Assembly: GCA_965223045.1 (NCBI GenBank)
Contig: CBDCVN010000013.1
Coordinates: forward strand, 4,216,001-4,280,000
DNA: 64,000 nt
Source: CBDCVN01 sp965223045
GTDB lineage: Bacteria; Deinococcota; Deinococci; Deinococcales; Trueperaceae
Reading direction: 5' to 3'
The position numbers and the translations under genes are program-made. Positions 17,963 through 26,956 of this stretch are shown piece after piece. Every line of letters begins with the position of its first letter. Positions within the stretch are counted from its first letter, which is position 1. Under the pieces are notes generated by a model, which searched no databases, had not been told where the DNA came from, and worked only from the letters and a program-made list of their open reading frames with translations.

Positions 17963-20900
17963 CTACTGAGTGTTATAAACCAAAGGGTACTGAGGACAAG
18001 TTTTTTCATATGGCCTACCATCCATGTATTTTTCCCACTCTTTTTGGGTGAGATTGCGTCCTGCTTTGTGACAGGCTTGTTTTTTCCAGATTGCTCGAGG
18101 GCCTCTGTTAACATCCCAGAAGACTATTGTGCCATCTTCACCACCAAATACTAAAGTTTGTTTTTCCTCTATGAATTTCATGGTGCTTATCTCTTTGTAA
18201 TTTGGTTGTATCTTCTTCGCTAGCAAATTTCCAGTTAATATATCCCAGAAAGCCACTGTGCCATCTTCGCCAATTATTACCAGCACATCAGCCTCTGGTA
18301 AATATTCAAAGCTTCCAACTCCACCCTCATGGGCTTTTTGAATTTTACGTATAATTTCTCCTGTTGTACCTTGCCAGAAAGCTTTACCGTCTACAGCAGT
18401 TGTTACCAGCACATCAGCTTCTGGCAAATATTCAAAATCCCTAACTCCACCCTCATGGGCTTTTTGAGCTTCACTTATAACTTCTCCTGTTGTAGCTCGC
18501 CAGAAAGCCACTGTGCCGTCTCTACCAATTGTTGCCAACACATCAGTTTCTGGTAAATATTCAAATCTCCTAACTCCACCCTCATGGGCTTTTTGAGTTT
18601 CGCCTATGGCTTTTCCTGTTTTGCCTTGCCAGAAGGCCACTGTACCATCTTCATCACCTGTTACTAGCACATCAGTTTCTGGTAAATATTCAAAGATCCT
18701 AACTCCACCCTCATGGGCTTTTTGAGCTTCACTTATAACTTTTCCTGTTTTACCTTGCCAGAAAGTCACTGTGTCATCATGACCACTTGTTATCAGCACA
18801 TCAACTTCTGGTAAATATTTAAAGTACAAAACCCAACCCTCATGGGCTTTTTGAGCTTCACTTATAACTTTTCCTGTTTTACCTTGCCAGAAAGCTACTA
18901 TGCCATCTTTACCTCTTGTTACCAGCACATCAGTTTCTGGTAAATATTCAAATTCATCAACTCTACCCTCATGGACTTTTTGAATTTCACTTATAACTTC
19001 TCCTGTTTTACCTTGCCAGAAAGCTACTGTGTCATCTTCGCCAATTGTTATCAGCACATCAGTTTCTAGTAAATATTTAAAATCATCAACTTTACCCTCA
19101 TGGACTTTTTTAGCTTCACTTATGATTTCTCCTGTTTTACCTTGCCAGAAAGCTACTGTGCCATCTTCGCCACTTGTTACCAGCACATCAGTTTCTGGTA
19201 AGTATTCAAGTCCCCAAACCCTACCCTCATGGGCTTTTCCTGTAAACTTAATGACTTTTCCTTTAGCAACATCCCAAAATGAAAGGCTACCATCAAAAGA
19301 AGCACTAACCATAGTTTTTTTATCGGGGCTAAAAACAAATTCGTTATCTTTTCTATAGGCACTAATATTAGGATTAATGCTTTGTAAAACAGGTACAAGA
19401 GTATCTCTATAACTTTCAGCCCCGTTATAGATTTCTGTAGCTTCCGCTGCTAAAAGTAGTCTTAAATCGGGGGTGGTTTCTTTTGAATCAGCATCACGAG
19501 CAACAAAGCCAAGGTATCTTGCCAAAGATATATCTGCTTGCTTTTCTGCCTCTACCCTAGCAACTTCAGCATCCTTAGCATTTTCTTCAGCTTGTTTATG
19601 TTGCTTTTCTTCTTCTAGCCTTGCTACTTCTGTTTCCTTTTGAGCTAATCTAGCATCGTTCCCAAACCAGATAGCTAAACCTGCTAGTATAGCAAACACA
19701 GCAGCAATAGCACTTATAGCAAATACTAAATTTCTCTGCCTACGTTTTTGCTTCTCTTCTATTTCTTTCTGTTTTGTAGTGCTGGCTTTAATAAACTCTT
19801 TAGCATCTTCTAGCTGTCCTTTATACTTTTCTAGATATTCCTCAGCTTGTTCAAGCCTCCTACCCTGCAAAAGCATACTTCCATCTTTATTTTCCTTCTC
19901 CCACGTTTCTATAGTGTGGCGCAAATAGTTTCGCCAAGTTATAAACTCTCTATTAGTATCTACCCACCCTCTAAGCTTTTGCCACCTCCTAATCAATGCC
20001 TCGTGTATAACTTCAGCAGTTTCTTCTTTTTTACCCTCTTTATCAAGTGTTCCTGTTATTAGTAGCCTTTCATTTGCTAGTCTAGCAACTAAATCCCAGC
20101 TTTTCTCTCCTAGCTGTTTTTTGGTACATATTTGCCTAGTATCCTCTGTACCTTCCCCCGGCCTTACCAATTGGGTAAATATGTACTCTAGTTGCTTTTG
20201 TTCTTTAGGACTATAGTCTTCAAAAATCTTTTCAGCATGACGTGCTAAAGCTCCTTCAACCTTACCAATAGCTTCATAGGCTTTGTAGGTTAGGATAAGC
20301 TTTTCTTGCTTTTGCCAAAGTTCGGTTAGGGCAAATTCTAAAAGTGGTAATCGACCTGCTACATCACCTTTATCTTTGTCAGTGAGTACATCATCTAAAA
20401 TAACATCTGTTAAACCTGCCTCTAGACTAACATTGTGTGTTTTAGCTGGTTCTTCTATAGCTTCTTTTAGCTCCTCACGGCTCATAGCAGTAAGCATCCG
20501 TGTAGACTTATCAAGCACTCCACCAAAATCAGCATGCTGTAGAGTATGGCTTACAAAATCCGAGCGCATAGTCAGTATGAACCTGAACTGTTTTTGTTCT
20601 TCTTGGGCTAGTTTGACAAGATGATCTAGGAAATTATGCTGTAAGTTTTTATCTGGATTTAAGGTAAAGGTTTCTTCGAATTGGTCGGCAATAAGCAGTA
20701 AAGGCCTTTCCTGCCTTCTAATTATGTTTTTGGTAACTTCTTGTATCCAAAGGGCATTTTTCTCAAAATCCTCAACATAGCCCTTAATTTCTTTGAGCCT
20801 TAGCCTTTCAGTAAGTTCAGGGTCAACGTAATCTACCAATGCAGCGGCCACTTCGTAAAAGGGATCATTCTGGGGCCTAAAGCTAGCTATAAGCCAACCT

Positions 20901-21418
20901 TCTTCTTTTAATTTTGGTACCAAACCAGCAAAGACAACCGAAGATTTACCACTACCACTATTGCCTATTAAAGCTACTAGTGGGTTCTTATGCAGATACT
21001 CTACTAAGTCTTTTACAAACTTGCCTCTACCAAAAAAATCATCTTTATCTTTTTCTTTAAAAGCTGCCAAACCTTTGTAAGGGCAAGGAGGAATGGGGAT
21101 ATCTTTTTCCTTAGTGTCATCCTTAGGCACATTAGGATCATTTTGATAATGCTGTTTGATTTTCTTTTCAAAAGCTTCTAGTTCAGTGTTCCCAGGGTTA
21201 TCTTTCCTTGCGCCTTCAATTAGCTCTATTATCCAGCCTTGAGCTTCTGCTACCCGTATAAGCTCAAAAATAATATCCTGTAAGCCACCTTCTCCAACAA
21301 TGCTTTCTAGATGCTTATCAGGGCCAAACTTAAGCATCTGGGCCAATTTTGACTTTGTAGGGAAGGCTCCTTGTAGTACTTCAGTAAATTCTTTGAAATG
21401 CTCTGCGTCTAGCTTCAT
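17963..21418 (-). CDS. EAD1-nSTAND1-TM-WD40 protein, predicted conflict/defence receptor
   Basis: 1151 residues. Residues 1-85 match effector-associated domain 1 (HFKEFTEVLQGAF, KLAQMLKF, GLQDIIFELIRVAEAQGWI). A STAND ATPase follows: PYKGLAAF at 113, FFGRG at 128, Walker A GNSGSGKSS at 152, Walker B LLLIADQFEETF near 240. A membrane segment (about 583-605) and a short coiled coil precede about ten WD repeats. Eight of these (from residue 730) are nearly identical 42-43-residue units, and the tail is LTQKEWEKYMDGRPYEKTCP. Family knowledge: EAD domains recruit a partner effector with the same EAD; WD propellers sense ligands; STAND ATPases oligomerise. No second EAD protein lies in the window. 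A remnant of a paralogue is at 15261. Confidence 0.88.
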   Translation of the reverse strand: MKLDAEHFKEFTEVLQGAFPTKSKLAQMLKFGPDKHLESIVGEGGLQDIIFELIRVAEAQGWIIELIEGARKDNPGNTELEAFEKKIKQHYQNDPNVPKDDTKEKDIPIPPCPYKGLAAFKEKDKDDFFGRGKFVKDLVEYLHKNPLVALIGNSGSGKSSVVFAGLVPKLKEEGWLIASFRPQNDPFYEVAAALVDYVDPELTERLRLKEIKGYVEDFEKNALWIQEVTKNIIRRQERPLLLIADQFEETFTLNPDKNLQHNFLDHLVKLAQEEQKQFRFILTMRSDFVSHTLQHADFGGVLDKSTRMLTAMSREELKEAIEEPAKTHNVSLEAGLTDVILDDVLTDKDKGDVAGRLPLLEFALTELWQKQEKLILTYKAYEAIGKVEGALARHAEKIFEDYSPKEQKQLEYIFTQLVRPGEGTEDTRQICTKKQLGEKSWDLVARLANERLLITGTLDKEGKKEETAEVIHEALIRRWQKLRGWVDTNREFITWRNYLRHTIETWEKENKDGSMLLQGRRLEQAEEYLEKYKGQLEDAKEFIKASTTKQKEIEEKQKRRQRNLVFAISAIAAVFAILAGLAIWFGNDARLAQKETEVARLEEEKQHKQAEENAKDAEVARVEAEKQADISLARYLGFVARDADSKETTPDLRLLLAAEATEIYNGAESYRDTLVPVLQSINPNISAYRKDNEFVFSPDKKTMVSASFDGSLSFWDVAKGKVIKFTGKAHEGRVWGLEYLPETDVLVTSGEDGTVAFWQGKTGEIISEAKKVHEGKVDDFKYLLETDVLITIGEDDTVAFWQGKTGEVISEIQKVHEGRVDEFEYLPETDVLVTRGKDGIVAFWQGKTGKVISEAQKAHEGWVLYFKYLPEVDVLITSGHDDTVTFWQGKTGKVISEAQKAHEGGVRIFEYLPETDVLVTGDEDGTVAFWQGKTGKAIGETQKAHEGGVRRFEYLPETDVLATIGRDGTVAFWRATTGEVISEAQKAHEGGVRDFEYLPEADVLVTTAVDGKAFWQGTTGEIIRKIQKAHEGGVGSFEYLPEADVLVIIGEDGTVAFWDILTGNLLAKKIQPNYKEISTMKFIEEKQTLVFGGEDGTIVFWDVNRGPRAIWKKQACHKAGRNLTQKEWEKYMDGRPYEKTCPQYPLVYNTQ
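18200..19231 (-). repeat. Eight near-identical WD40 repeat units (126-129 bp each)
   Basis: Eight tandem in-frame units start with HEG and share YLPE.DVL.T, D.TVAFWQGKTG and ISEAQKA. Differences between units cluster at the residues after HEG (RVWGLE, KVDDFK, WVLYFK, GVRIFE, GVRRFE and so on) and just before the structural Asp (TSGED, TRGKD, TSGHD, TGDED, TTAVD). The eighth unit lacks one codon. Such similarity implies recent unit duplication or gene conversion. Confidence 0.9.
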
Positions 21419-21602
21419 TATGGAGCATTATACAAAGAGTCAAGATATTCTTAAAGCATAGTGATTAAGCTTTAAAGAAGTCTTTGAGGGCACAGCATTA
21501 AAATCTAAGGCGCAGCCACCTCATGGAGTGCTGGTAATCTTCACAAGTAGGCAAAGTTATGTTAGCATTGCAGTGCCCTTAAATAGGGCAAAAAACTTTA
21601 TT

Positions 21603-21679
<77 letters not shown>

Positions 21680-21774
21680 TTTAAAAAGCCTCTTCTAAAA
21701 GAACGATTGTGCTTTTGGGGTATTAAATTTTTTGTTATTTTTCATTAGATACAGCCAATTTACAGCCACAAAAT

Positions 21775-22421
21775 TTAGGCATGTATATCTTGATTAGAGG
21801 ATAGTAGCTCAAGCAAGGGAATAGCAGCTCCTCGACGTTGTTCTTCAAAAACATGTGCATATCTGTGAAGGGTAAATGCTGGATCTGTGTGTCCTATACA
21901 GGGTACTGTGCACATTCGTCCGTAAATGTACGCTAAGAAATAAAACAGCTTGTAGCACGTTAAAAACCTTGGCTTTAATCTCTTAAATGGTCGTTTTATG
22001 GACAGGTTATAATCAGTAGATTTGATGCCAAAAACACCATGAAATTAGTCTCTAAAATATGTCCCTAAATGAAAAGCCGTCTCTTAATTGTTCAATACTT
22101 TTTAGAGACACCCTTAACGTACATTTTCGCATGAATGTGCACAGTACCCTCTTCTTCACTGGACCATTCAATGTCCATATTCTTTTCTATCTTAAAAGGA
22201 GCTACAGCAGTAGCAGGATTACGAACTAATAATCCGTCTTTTACTGCTTGCTCGAGTGCAGTCTTAAGAACCTTACGTGACTTGTTAGCAGCATCTTTGC
22301 TAACTTGCTCTTGAGTAGTTCGCATTAACGTTCTAACTTGAGTTGTGTTTAGCTTTTTAAGCTCTATACCTCCAAGCTCAGGAGTTACATATTTATTGGA
22401 TAACACAACTTTGGTCAGCAT
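21775..22421 (-). pseudogene. Tyrosine-recombinase integrase, broken
   Basis: The upstream part (from 22421) has the core-binding domain: IELKKLNTTQVRTLM, SRKVLKTALEQAVKDG, LLVRNPATAVAPFK. The downstream part (to stop 21775-21777) is the C-terminus: GHTDPAFTLHRYAHVF with the catalytic His and Tyr region, then EEQRRGAAIPLLELL. The middle of the catalytic domain, about 130 residues with the Arg and first His, is missing. A 249-bp inverted-repeat element (21901-22149) sits exactly at the gap. The N-terminal 50-60 residues are also missing. It lies next to tRNA-Arg, as integrases of genomic islands do. Confidence 0.82.
21901..22149. mobile_element. 249-bp MITE-like element inside the integrase remnant
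   Basis: GGGTACTGTGCACATTC at 21901 is repeated inverted at 22133-22149 (GAATGTGCACAGTACCC). The inverted similarity extends inward to about 32 bp per arm, through AAATGTACG. The interior has no credible gene. I find no target duplication, which with the missing catalytic part of the integrase suggests the element was involved in a deletion. Confidence 0.7.
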
Positions 22422-22665
22422 ATGAGAATGATCAACCTGATCAATGGTTACACTATCTTAAAAGGCTTTCAAAGCATAGATATTCAAGAAGTGCAGATCT
22501 TAAGAAGGCTGTAATTAAGTGGAAGAGCCTCATTGAGAATAAGCAAGGACAAAAGACAGAAGGTAGCACTGATGCTTCAGCTAAGTGGTGGTGGTGATTA
22601 TTGAAATGAACTTTGAGTTCCAATTAGAAATTTTGTTATTGGATACATGGGATAAGAGTAGGTGG

Positions 22666-22770
22666 TTGACTCGAGCACCCAAGCCACAAATTTACTACCT
22701 AGCAAATTTTTTCCTCGAGCACCCACCCAAAATTCCCTGAAGCCATTTGATAATGGTTGGCTCGAGCACC
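22666..22770. repeat. Three CTCGAGCACC motifs in a non-coding stretch
   Basis: CTCGAGCACC occurs at about 22669, 22712 and 22762, each in a similar setting. This is the densest non-coding cluster of the over-represented CTCGAG palindrome in the window. The stretch from 22620 to 22823 has no gene otherwise; it is the leader of the Rpn-type nuclease gene, and part of it (from about 22787) is repeated at 26698. Confidence 0.7.
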
Positions 22771-23179
22771 AAACTCACAACCCCTAGTTTCCCAAGCAAG
22801 TTTAAGAATGCTAAAATAACTTTATGCTTCCTGACCGCTACCTAAACCCCCTAACAGATTTTGGGTTTAAAAAACTTTTTGGCTCAGAACCTAACAAGGA
22901 GTTGCTGATTGATTTTCTAAATCAACTCTTGCCCGAACCACACAGAATAAAAAAACTTAATTACAAAAAGAAGGAACACCTATGTACTACTGAATTAAAT
23001 AGAAAAGCTATCTTTGACCTTTACTGTGAAAATGAAAAAGGACAGAAGTTCATAGTTGAGCTACAAAAAGCCAAGCACAATTACTTTAAAGATAGGAGTG
23101 TTTACTACTCTACCTTTCCTATACAAGAGCAAGCTCAAAAAGGAGATTGGGATTATAAGTTACAAGCTGTTTACACTGT

Positions 23180-25121
23180 CTGAAGTTTATTGATCAAAAT
23201 CGGCGTTAGCATCTTTCTACACAATGCAAATGGGTAATTTAGGGTGCAATACTGTAGACACTAAAAGTTGAATTAATTGTCAAAATCTGCTATCCTGTAC
23301 TTTAGCTATGAGGAATAGGTCTTCTGGGATGCATGTAGCTACAAGCACTCGCCAGTATAAAGGAAAAACTTATAAATCTTACTTACTGAGACGTTCTTAT
23401 CGTAAAGATGGCAAGGTAAAAAAAGAAACCCTAGCAAACCTAAGTCCACTAGGTGATGAAATTATAGAAATGATCCGAAGCTGTTTAAAGGGTAAGCAGT
23501 TTGTACCTATAGATCAAGCTTTTGAAGTGATTGAATCTAAGCATCATGGACATGTAAAAGCAGTAATAAAAGCTATGGAGAAACTAGAGTTTAAGAGGTT
23601 AATAGCAAGTCGTGCCACACAAGAAAGAAACTTAGTAGAAGCATTGATAGCAGCAAGGATACTAGCACCAAATAGTAAATTAGCAACAATAAGATGGTGG
23701 GAAACAACAACTTTACCAGAAATGCTAGAAGTAAGGAAAGCAAGGGAAGAAGAAGTGTGTAAGGTAATTGAATGGTTGGAAGCAAGGCAAGGATATATAG
23801 AAAAGAAATTAACAAATAGGCATGTCAAAGGGGAGAAAGTATTAATGTATGACATGAGTTCAAGTTATTTTGAAGGAGAGGAATGTCCATTAGCAAAATG
23901 GGGACAGAATAAAGATAAAAAGAGAGGGAAAAAGCAAGTAAATTACACATTGCTGACGGACAAAAGGGGATGTCCAATAGTAACTAGGGTGTACGAGGGC
24001 AATTACACAGAGTCAAAGATACTAAAACCAATGATAAAAGAGCTAAAAGAGGAATTTGGAATAAAAGAAATAGTGATCGTAGGAGACAGAGGAGTAATAG
24101 GGAAAAAACAGATAGAAGAGTTAAAAAAAGAAGAGGGAGTAGGTTGGATAGCAGCATTGAAGACAGCAAGTATAAAAAAGCTGATAGAAAGTGGGAATTT
24201 GAATATAGAAGAATTGAAGAAAGAAGAATATTTAGAGTTTAAAGATCAAGAATATGAAAAAGAGAGATTGATAGGGTGCTGTAATAGAGAAGTAGCGGAG
24301 TGGAAAGGGAAAAAGCGACAAGATTTGCTAAAAGCAACAAAAGAAGAGTTAGAGAAGATAAAGGAGATGGTAAAGAAAGGAAGTGTAAGAGGGAAAGGGG
24401 AAATAGGAGTGCGAGTAGGAAGAGTAGTCAACAAATATAAAGTAGCAAAGCACATTAAGTTAAAGATAACACCAGCAAGGCTAAATTTTGAGATAGACGA
24501 AGAGAAAGTAAAGAAGGAAAGCGAGTTAGATGGGATATATGTAATAAGAACAAGTCTAACAAAGGAGAAAGTGGATACAAAAGAAGTAATCAGGAATTAC
24601 AAAGGATTAAGTGATGTAGAACAGGGATTTAGGTCAATAAAAAGTGTAGATTTGGAATTAAGACCAATATATCACCATATGGAGCAACGAGTAAGGGGAC
24701 ACATATTCTTGTGCATGCTAGCTTACAACGTGAAGTGGCATATGATGGAGGCATGGAGGTCAATATTATTTGCTGATGAAGAAAAAGGTAAAAAAGAGGA
24801 AAGTAACCCCGTGAAAAGAGCGGCAAGGTCAAAGAAGGCATTAGCAAAAACAAAGACTAAAAAATTAGAAGATGGTAGTAAAGTTCACAGTTTTCAGACA
24901 TTACTATCGGATCTAAGTAGCATAGTAAGAAATACTTGCAATTACAAAGGAGAGGAGGATGCAAATTTAGTAAAAGTAGACACTATAGCGAATAAGCAAC
25001 AGCAAAGAGCATATGACCTACTTGAAGCTATAGAAATGTAGACAGAACGATGTACCCCTAAAACAGGATTATTGGCGTGAGGGAGGGGTCTAGCTATAGT
25101 ATTTATAAATAAACTTCAGAC
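23180..25121 (+). mobile_element. IS1634-family insertion sequence
   Basis: 1942 bp. Ends CTGAAGTTTATT (23180) and AATAAACTTCAG (25110-25121) are perfect 12-bp inverted repeats. ACTGT flanks both sides (23175-23179 and 25122-25126) as a 5-bp target duplication. Removing the element and one copy joins the two halves of the Rpn-type gene. The element contains no CTCGAG. Confidence 0.93.
23308..25041 (+). CDS. IS1634-family transposase
   Basis: 577 residues, the usual length for the family. Start region MHVATSTRQYKGKTYKSYLL with KVKKETLANLSPLGD, then VLMYDMSSSYFEGEECPLAKWG (first catalytic Asp) and IVIVGDRGVIGKKQIEEL (second Asp), and GLSDVEQGFRSIKSVDLELRP (Glu) followed by VRGHIFLCMLAYNV. All DDE-type residues are present and the frame is uninterrupted, so it may be active. 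The composition is strikingly A-rich and unlike neighbouring host genes, a sign of transfer. Confidence 0.93.
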   Translation: MRNRSSGMHVATSTRQYKGKTYKSYLLRRSYRKDGKVKKETLANLSPLGDEIIEMIRSCLKGKQFVPIDQAFEVIESKHHGHVKAVIKAMEKLEFKRLIASRATQERNLVEALIAARILAPNSKLATIRWWETTTLPEMLEVRKAREEEVCKVIEWLEARQGYIEKKLTNRHVKGEKVLMYDMSSSYFEGEECPLAKWGQNKDKKRGKKQVNYTLLTDKRGCPIVTRVYEGNYTESKILKPMIKELKEEFGIKEIVIVGDRGVIGKKQIEELKKEEGVGWIAALKTASIKKLIESGNLNIEELKKEEYLEFKDQEYEKERLIGCCNREVAEWKGKKRQDLLKATKEELEKIKEMVKKGSVRGKGEIGVRVGRVVNKYKVAKHIKLKITPARLNFEIDEEKVKKESELDGIYVIRTSLTKEKVDTKEVIRNYKGLSDVEQGFRSIKSVDLELRPIYHHMEQRVRGHIFLCMLAYNVKWHMMEAWRSILFADEEKGKKEESNPVKRAARSKKALAKTKTKKLEDGSKVHSFQTLLSDLSSIVRNTCNYKGEEDANLVKVDTIANKQQQRAYDLLEAIEM

Positions 25122-25730
25122 TGTAAGGATATTAGATTTTGTTTTTGAAGAGGATAAAGATTGTCCTGATGTGGTTCATAAAGTTAAGCTAAAGAATCAA
25201 CTCAATAAAGTTTTTTTTGATAAACTGACTTACATTTACATAGAGCTGCCTAAATTCCAAAAGACAGAAGTAGAACTAGAAACATTGTTTGATAAGTGGC
25301 TTTATGTACTAAAACACTTAGAAAACTTAAAAGATCGCCCAAGGGCACTGCAAGAGAGAGTATTTGACAGATTATTTTTAGCAGCAGAAATAGCCAAGTT
25401 TAAACCTGAGGAGAGAGAAGCATACGAAGAAAGTTTAAAACACTACAGGTTAAGAATGTGATCAATACTTCTTTTCTTGAGGGTAAAGAGATTGGTATAG
25501 AAGAAGGAATGGAAAAGGGAGTGGAGAAGGGACGCAAAAAGGAGCGCCAAGCTATTGCTAAAGAAATGAAGCAAGCAGGAATGGATGTAAATGCCATAGC
25601 TAAGTTGACAAAGTTAAGTATTGCAGACATAGAGCAGCTTTAGATTCCCTAATGATAAAGTTTATCTAATTTGATAAATGTTAATTGATTTGATCTTTAA
25701 GCGAGGGCTAGGTGCAATTTCAAAGCCTCA

Positions 25731-26048
25731 TCAACTTCCACCATGTACTTCTCTGGCAAGCTTACCAAGCAACTTCAAGAATCTTTCATAAGCAAGTGCT
25801 CTGATTTGTTCAGTTTGTGCTTTACTATCTTGATCTAAATCTGTAACCTCAGCGGGTAAGAAAACTTGGTCGTAGCGCACATTTTCAACATTGCTTGTCA
25901 AAGGTATTACAGTAATTACCCCACGTTTTAATTTTTCTACAGCTGCATTTCTCTCGTTGTTATTAACAATGACTACAGGTCTTACTTTATTAACTTCACT
26001 GCCTCTAACAGGTTCAAAATCAACTAAGTAAATGTTGCCACGTTTCAT
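25731..26048 (-). CDS. mazF: MazF/PemK-type endoribonuclease toxin
   Basis: Read from MKRGNIYLVDFEPVRGSE, the usual start of the family; an upstream Met at 26063 adds five residues. PVVIVNNNERN, GVITVIPLTSN and KAQTEQIRALAYERFLKLLG are all hallmarks: the QTEQIRAL segment and the Arg and Thr residues form the RNA-cutting site. Family knowledge: MazF cuts mRNA at short motifs. The antitoxin gene lies immediately upstream and overlaps its start by about 29 bases. Confidence 0.92.
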   Translation of the reverse strand: MKRGNIYLVDFEPVRGSEVNKVRPVVIVNNNERNAAVEKLKRGVITVIPLTSNVENVRYDQVFLPAEVTDLDQDSKAQTEQIRALAYERFLKLLGKLAREVHGGS

Positions 26049-26280
26049 TGGGGTCCAATCCATCTTCTATAGCACTGTCCCACAGAATTGTTTCTTCAGG
26101 ATTGTTTTCCTCTTTAACAATGCTTTCCATGTAGTCTTTAGTTAGCTGCTTACTTCTTAAAGCTTCTAACGCATGGTTTATCACCTCACTTTTTGTAGAT
26201 ATCTTATTTTTACTTTGGTAGTAGCAAAGAAACTTTGCTAGCCTTTCATCTATGGTTATACTCATTTGCACTTTTTTCAT
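26020..26280 (-). CDS. MazE-like antitoxin of a MazF pair
   Basis: I take the start at MKKVQMSITIDERL, because residues before it in the longer frame (to 26322) are Ile/Tyr-rich and look non-coding. The segment MSITIDERLAKFLCYYQ with STKSEVINHALEAL is a ribbon-helix-helix DNA-binding fold. The acidic C-terminus (PEETILWDSAIEDGLDPNET) is the usual toxin-wrapping tail. Order antitoxin-toxin with overlapping frames points to translational coupling and autorepression. Confidence 0.85.
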   Translation of the reverse strand: MKKVQMSITIDERLAKFLCYYQSKNKISTKSEVINHALEALRSKQLTKDYMESIVKEENNPEETILWDSAIEDGLDPNETWQHLLS

Positions 26281-26448
26281 AGTGTAAATTATAGTGTAAA
26301 TATATATTATGATCAATACCATCGATCGCCACCTTATTTATAAGGAATTATATGTAATCTAATCTCTAGTTGGTCGGTTGCGTCAATTTCTACATCTATT
26401 TTTATAGTTTCTTTGGGTGAGTCAGTTAAGTGCAGGGCTGAGGCTTGT

Positions 26449-26650
26449 TTAGGCAAGCTCTACTTTAAGTTGTTTGTTAAAAGCTTGAGCTATCCTTTCC
26501 AGAGATTCAAGTGTAATAGTTGTGCTATTAGGGTCAAGTAAACGATCTATTTGTGAGCGACTGGTATTTAACTTTTCTGCTAGCTGGATTTTGTTTATAT
26601 TAGTTTCTGGTAGTCCTATACAAGTAATGATATTTTGGATCTTGACCCTA
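26449..26650 (-). pseudogene. Helix-turn-helix (XRE/HigA-type) gene, 5' end lost
   Basis: The minus strand reads INKIQLAEKLNTSRSQIDRL, LDPNSTTITLESLERIAQ and AFNKQLKVELA, then a stop at 26449-26451. This is a classic XRE helix-turn-helix with the end typical of HigA-like antitoxins. No ATG, GTG or TTG start lies in frame before an upstream stop near 26660, so the N-terminus is missing. It was probably half of another toxin-antitoxin pair. Confidence 0.65.
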
Positions 26651-26697
26651 TGTTAGAGTTAGCATCTAATCATTACATGAAGGGCACTACCCAACCC

Positions 26698-26795
26698 TAA
26701 CTTCTCAAGCAGGTTTAAGAGTGCTAAAATAACTTTATGCTTTCTGACCGCTACCTAAATCCCCTAACAGATTTTGGGTTTAAAAAACTCTTCGC
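26698..26795 (+). pseudogene. Truncated duplicate of the Rpn-type gene start
   Basis: This stretch repeats 22787-22880 almost base for base, including the leader and codons for MLSDRYLNPLTDFGFKKLF (ATG at 26736). The similarity ends at about 26795 and nothing of the nuclease core follows. A second Rpn-type gene once stood here, or the 5' end was copied by recombination. Confidence 0.8.
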
Positions 26796-26956
26796 TGCAG
26801 TGGGATGCTCACAAGAGCGGCTGAATTAAGTCTAGAACTCAGTTAAATGGGAAGTACGCAGAAGTGAGCACCCCTGAGTTTATTTCCGTTAGGCCTATTA
26901 ATTAGTGCTCAGACTTTGTTAAAGTGCTTGTGGAGAAACAACTTAATTATAATAAT

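Larger units (their letters stand above)
22824..25643 (+). pseudogene. Rpn-family PD-(D/E)XK nuclease (PDDEXK_2), split by an IS and frameshifted
   Basis: The start MLPDRYLNPLTDFGFKKLFG and AIFDLYCENEKGQKFIVELQ (D...ExQ nuclease core) are classic for the family. The frame is cut at 23179 by the IS1634 element. Rejoining at 25127 (one ACTGT copy removed) continues YTVRILD. Two further defects exist: two T residues are missing at about 25140, before VFEEDKDCPDVVHKVKL, and one base is missing at about 25456, before INTSFLEGKEIG and the C-terminal GMEKGVEKGRKK and LTKLSIADIEQL. The two shifts together restore the frame. Family knowledge: Rpn proteins promote recombination or act as nucleases. Confidence 0.85.

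Noticed and set aside
18200..19231. Regular repeats of about 129 bp considered as a CRISPR or satellite array
   Set aside because: Units are in-frame WD40 codons without unique spacers; this is a protein repeat. No CRISPR array is present in the window.
21562..21595. GCCCT-TAAAT-AGGGC stem before tRNA-Arg considered as a terminator for the WD40 side
   Set aside because: It lies upstream of the WD40 gene start and is followed by A residues on the plus strand, so it does not fit termination in either direction.
22430..22598. Plus-strand open frame ending in AKWWW
   Set aside because: Has some helical character but no start codon of its own and continues antisense into the integrase remnant; possibly a gene tail, not supportable.
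26803..26873. Inverted repeat GGGATGCTCAC / GTGAGCACCCC
   Set aside because: Could be a small element or hairpin, but there is no target duplication, no second copy and a mismatch.
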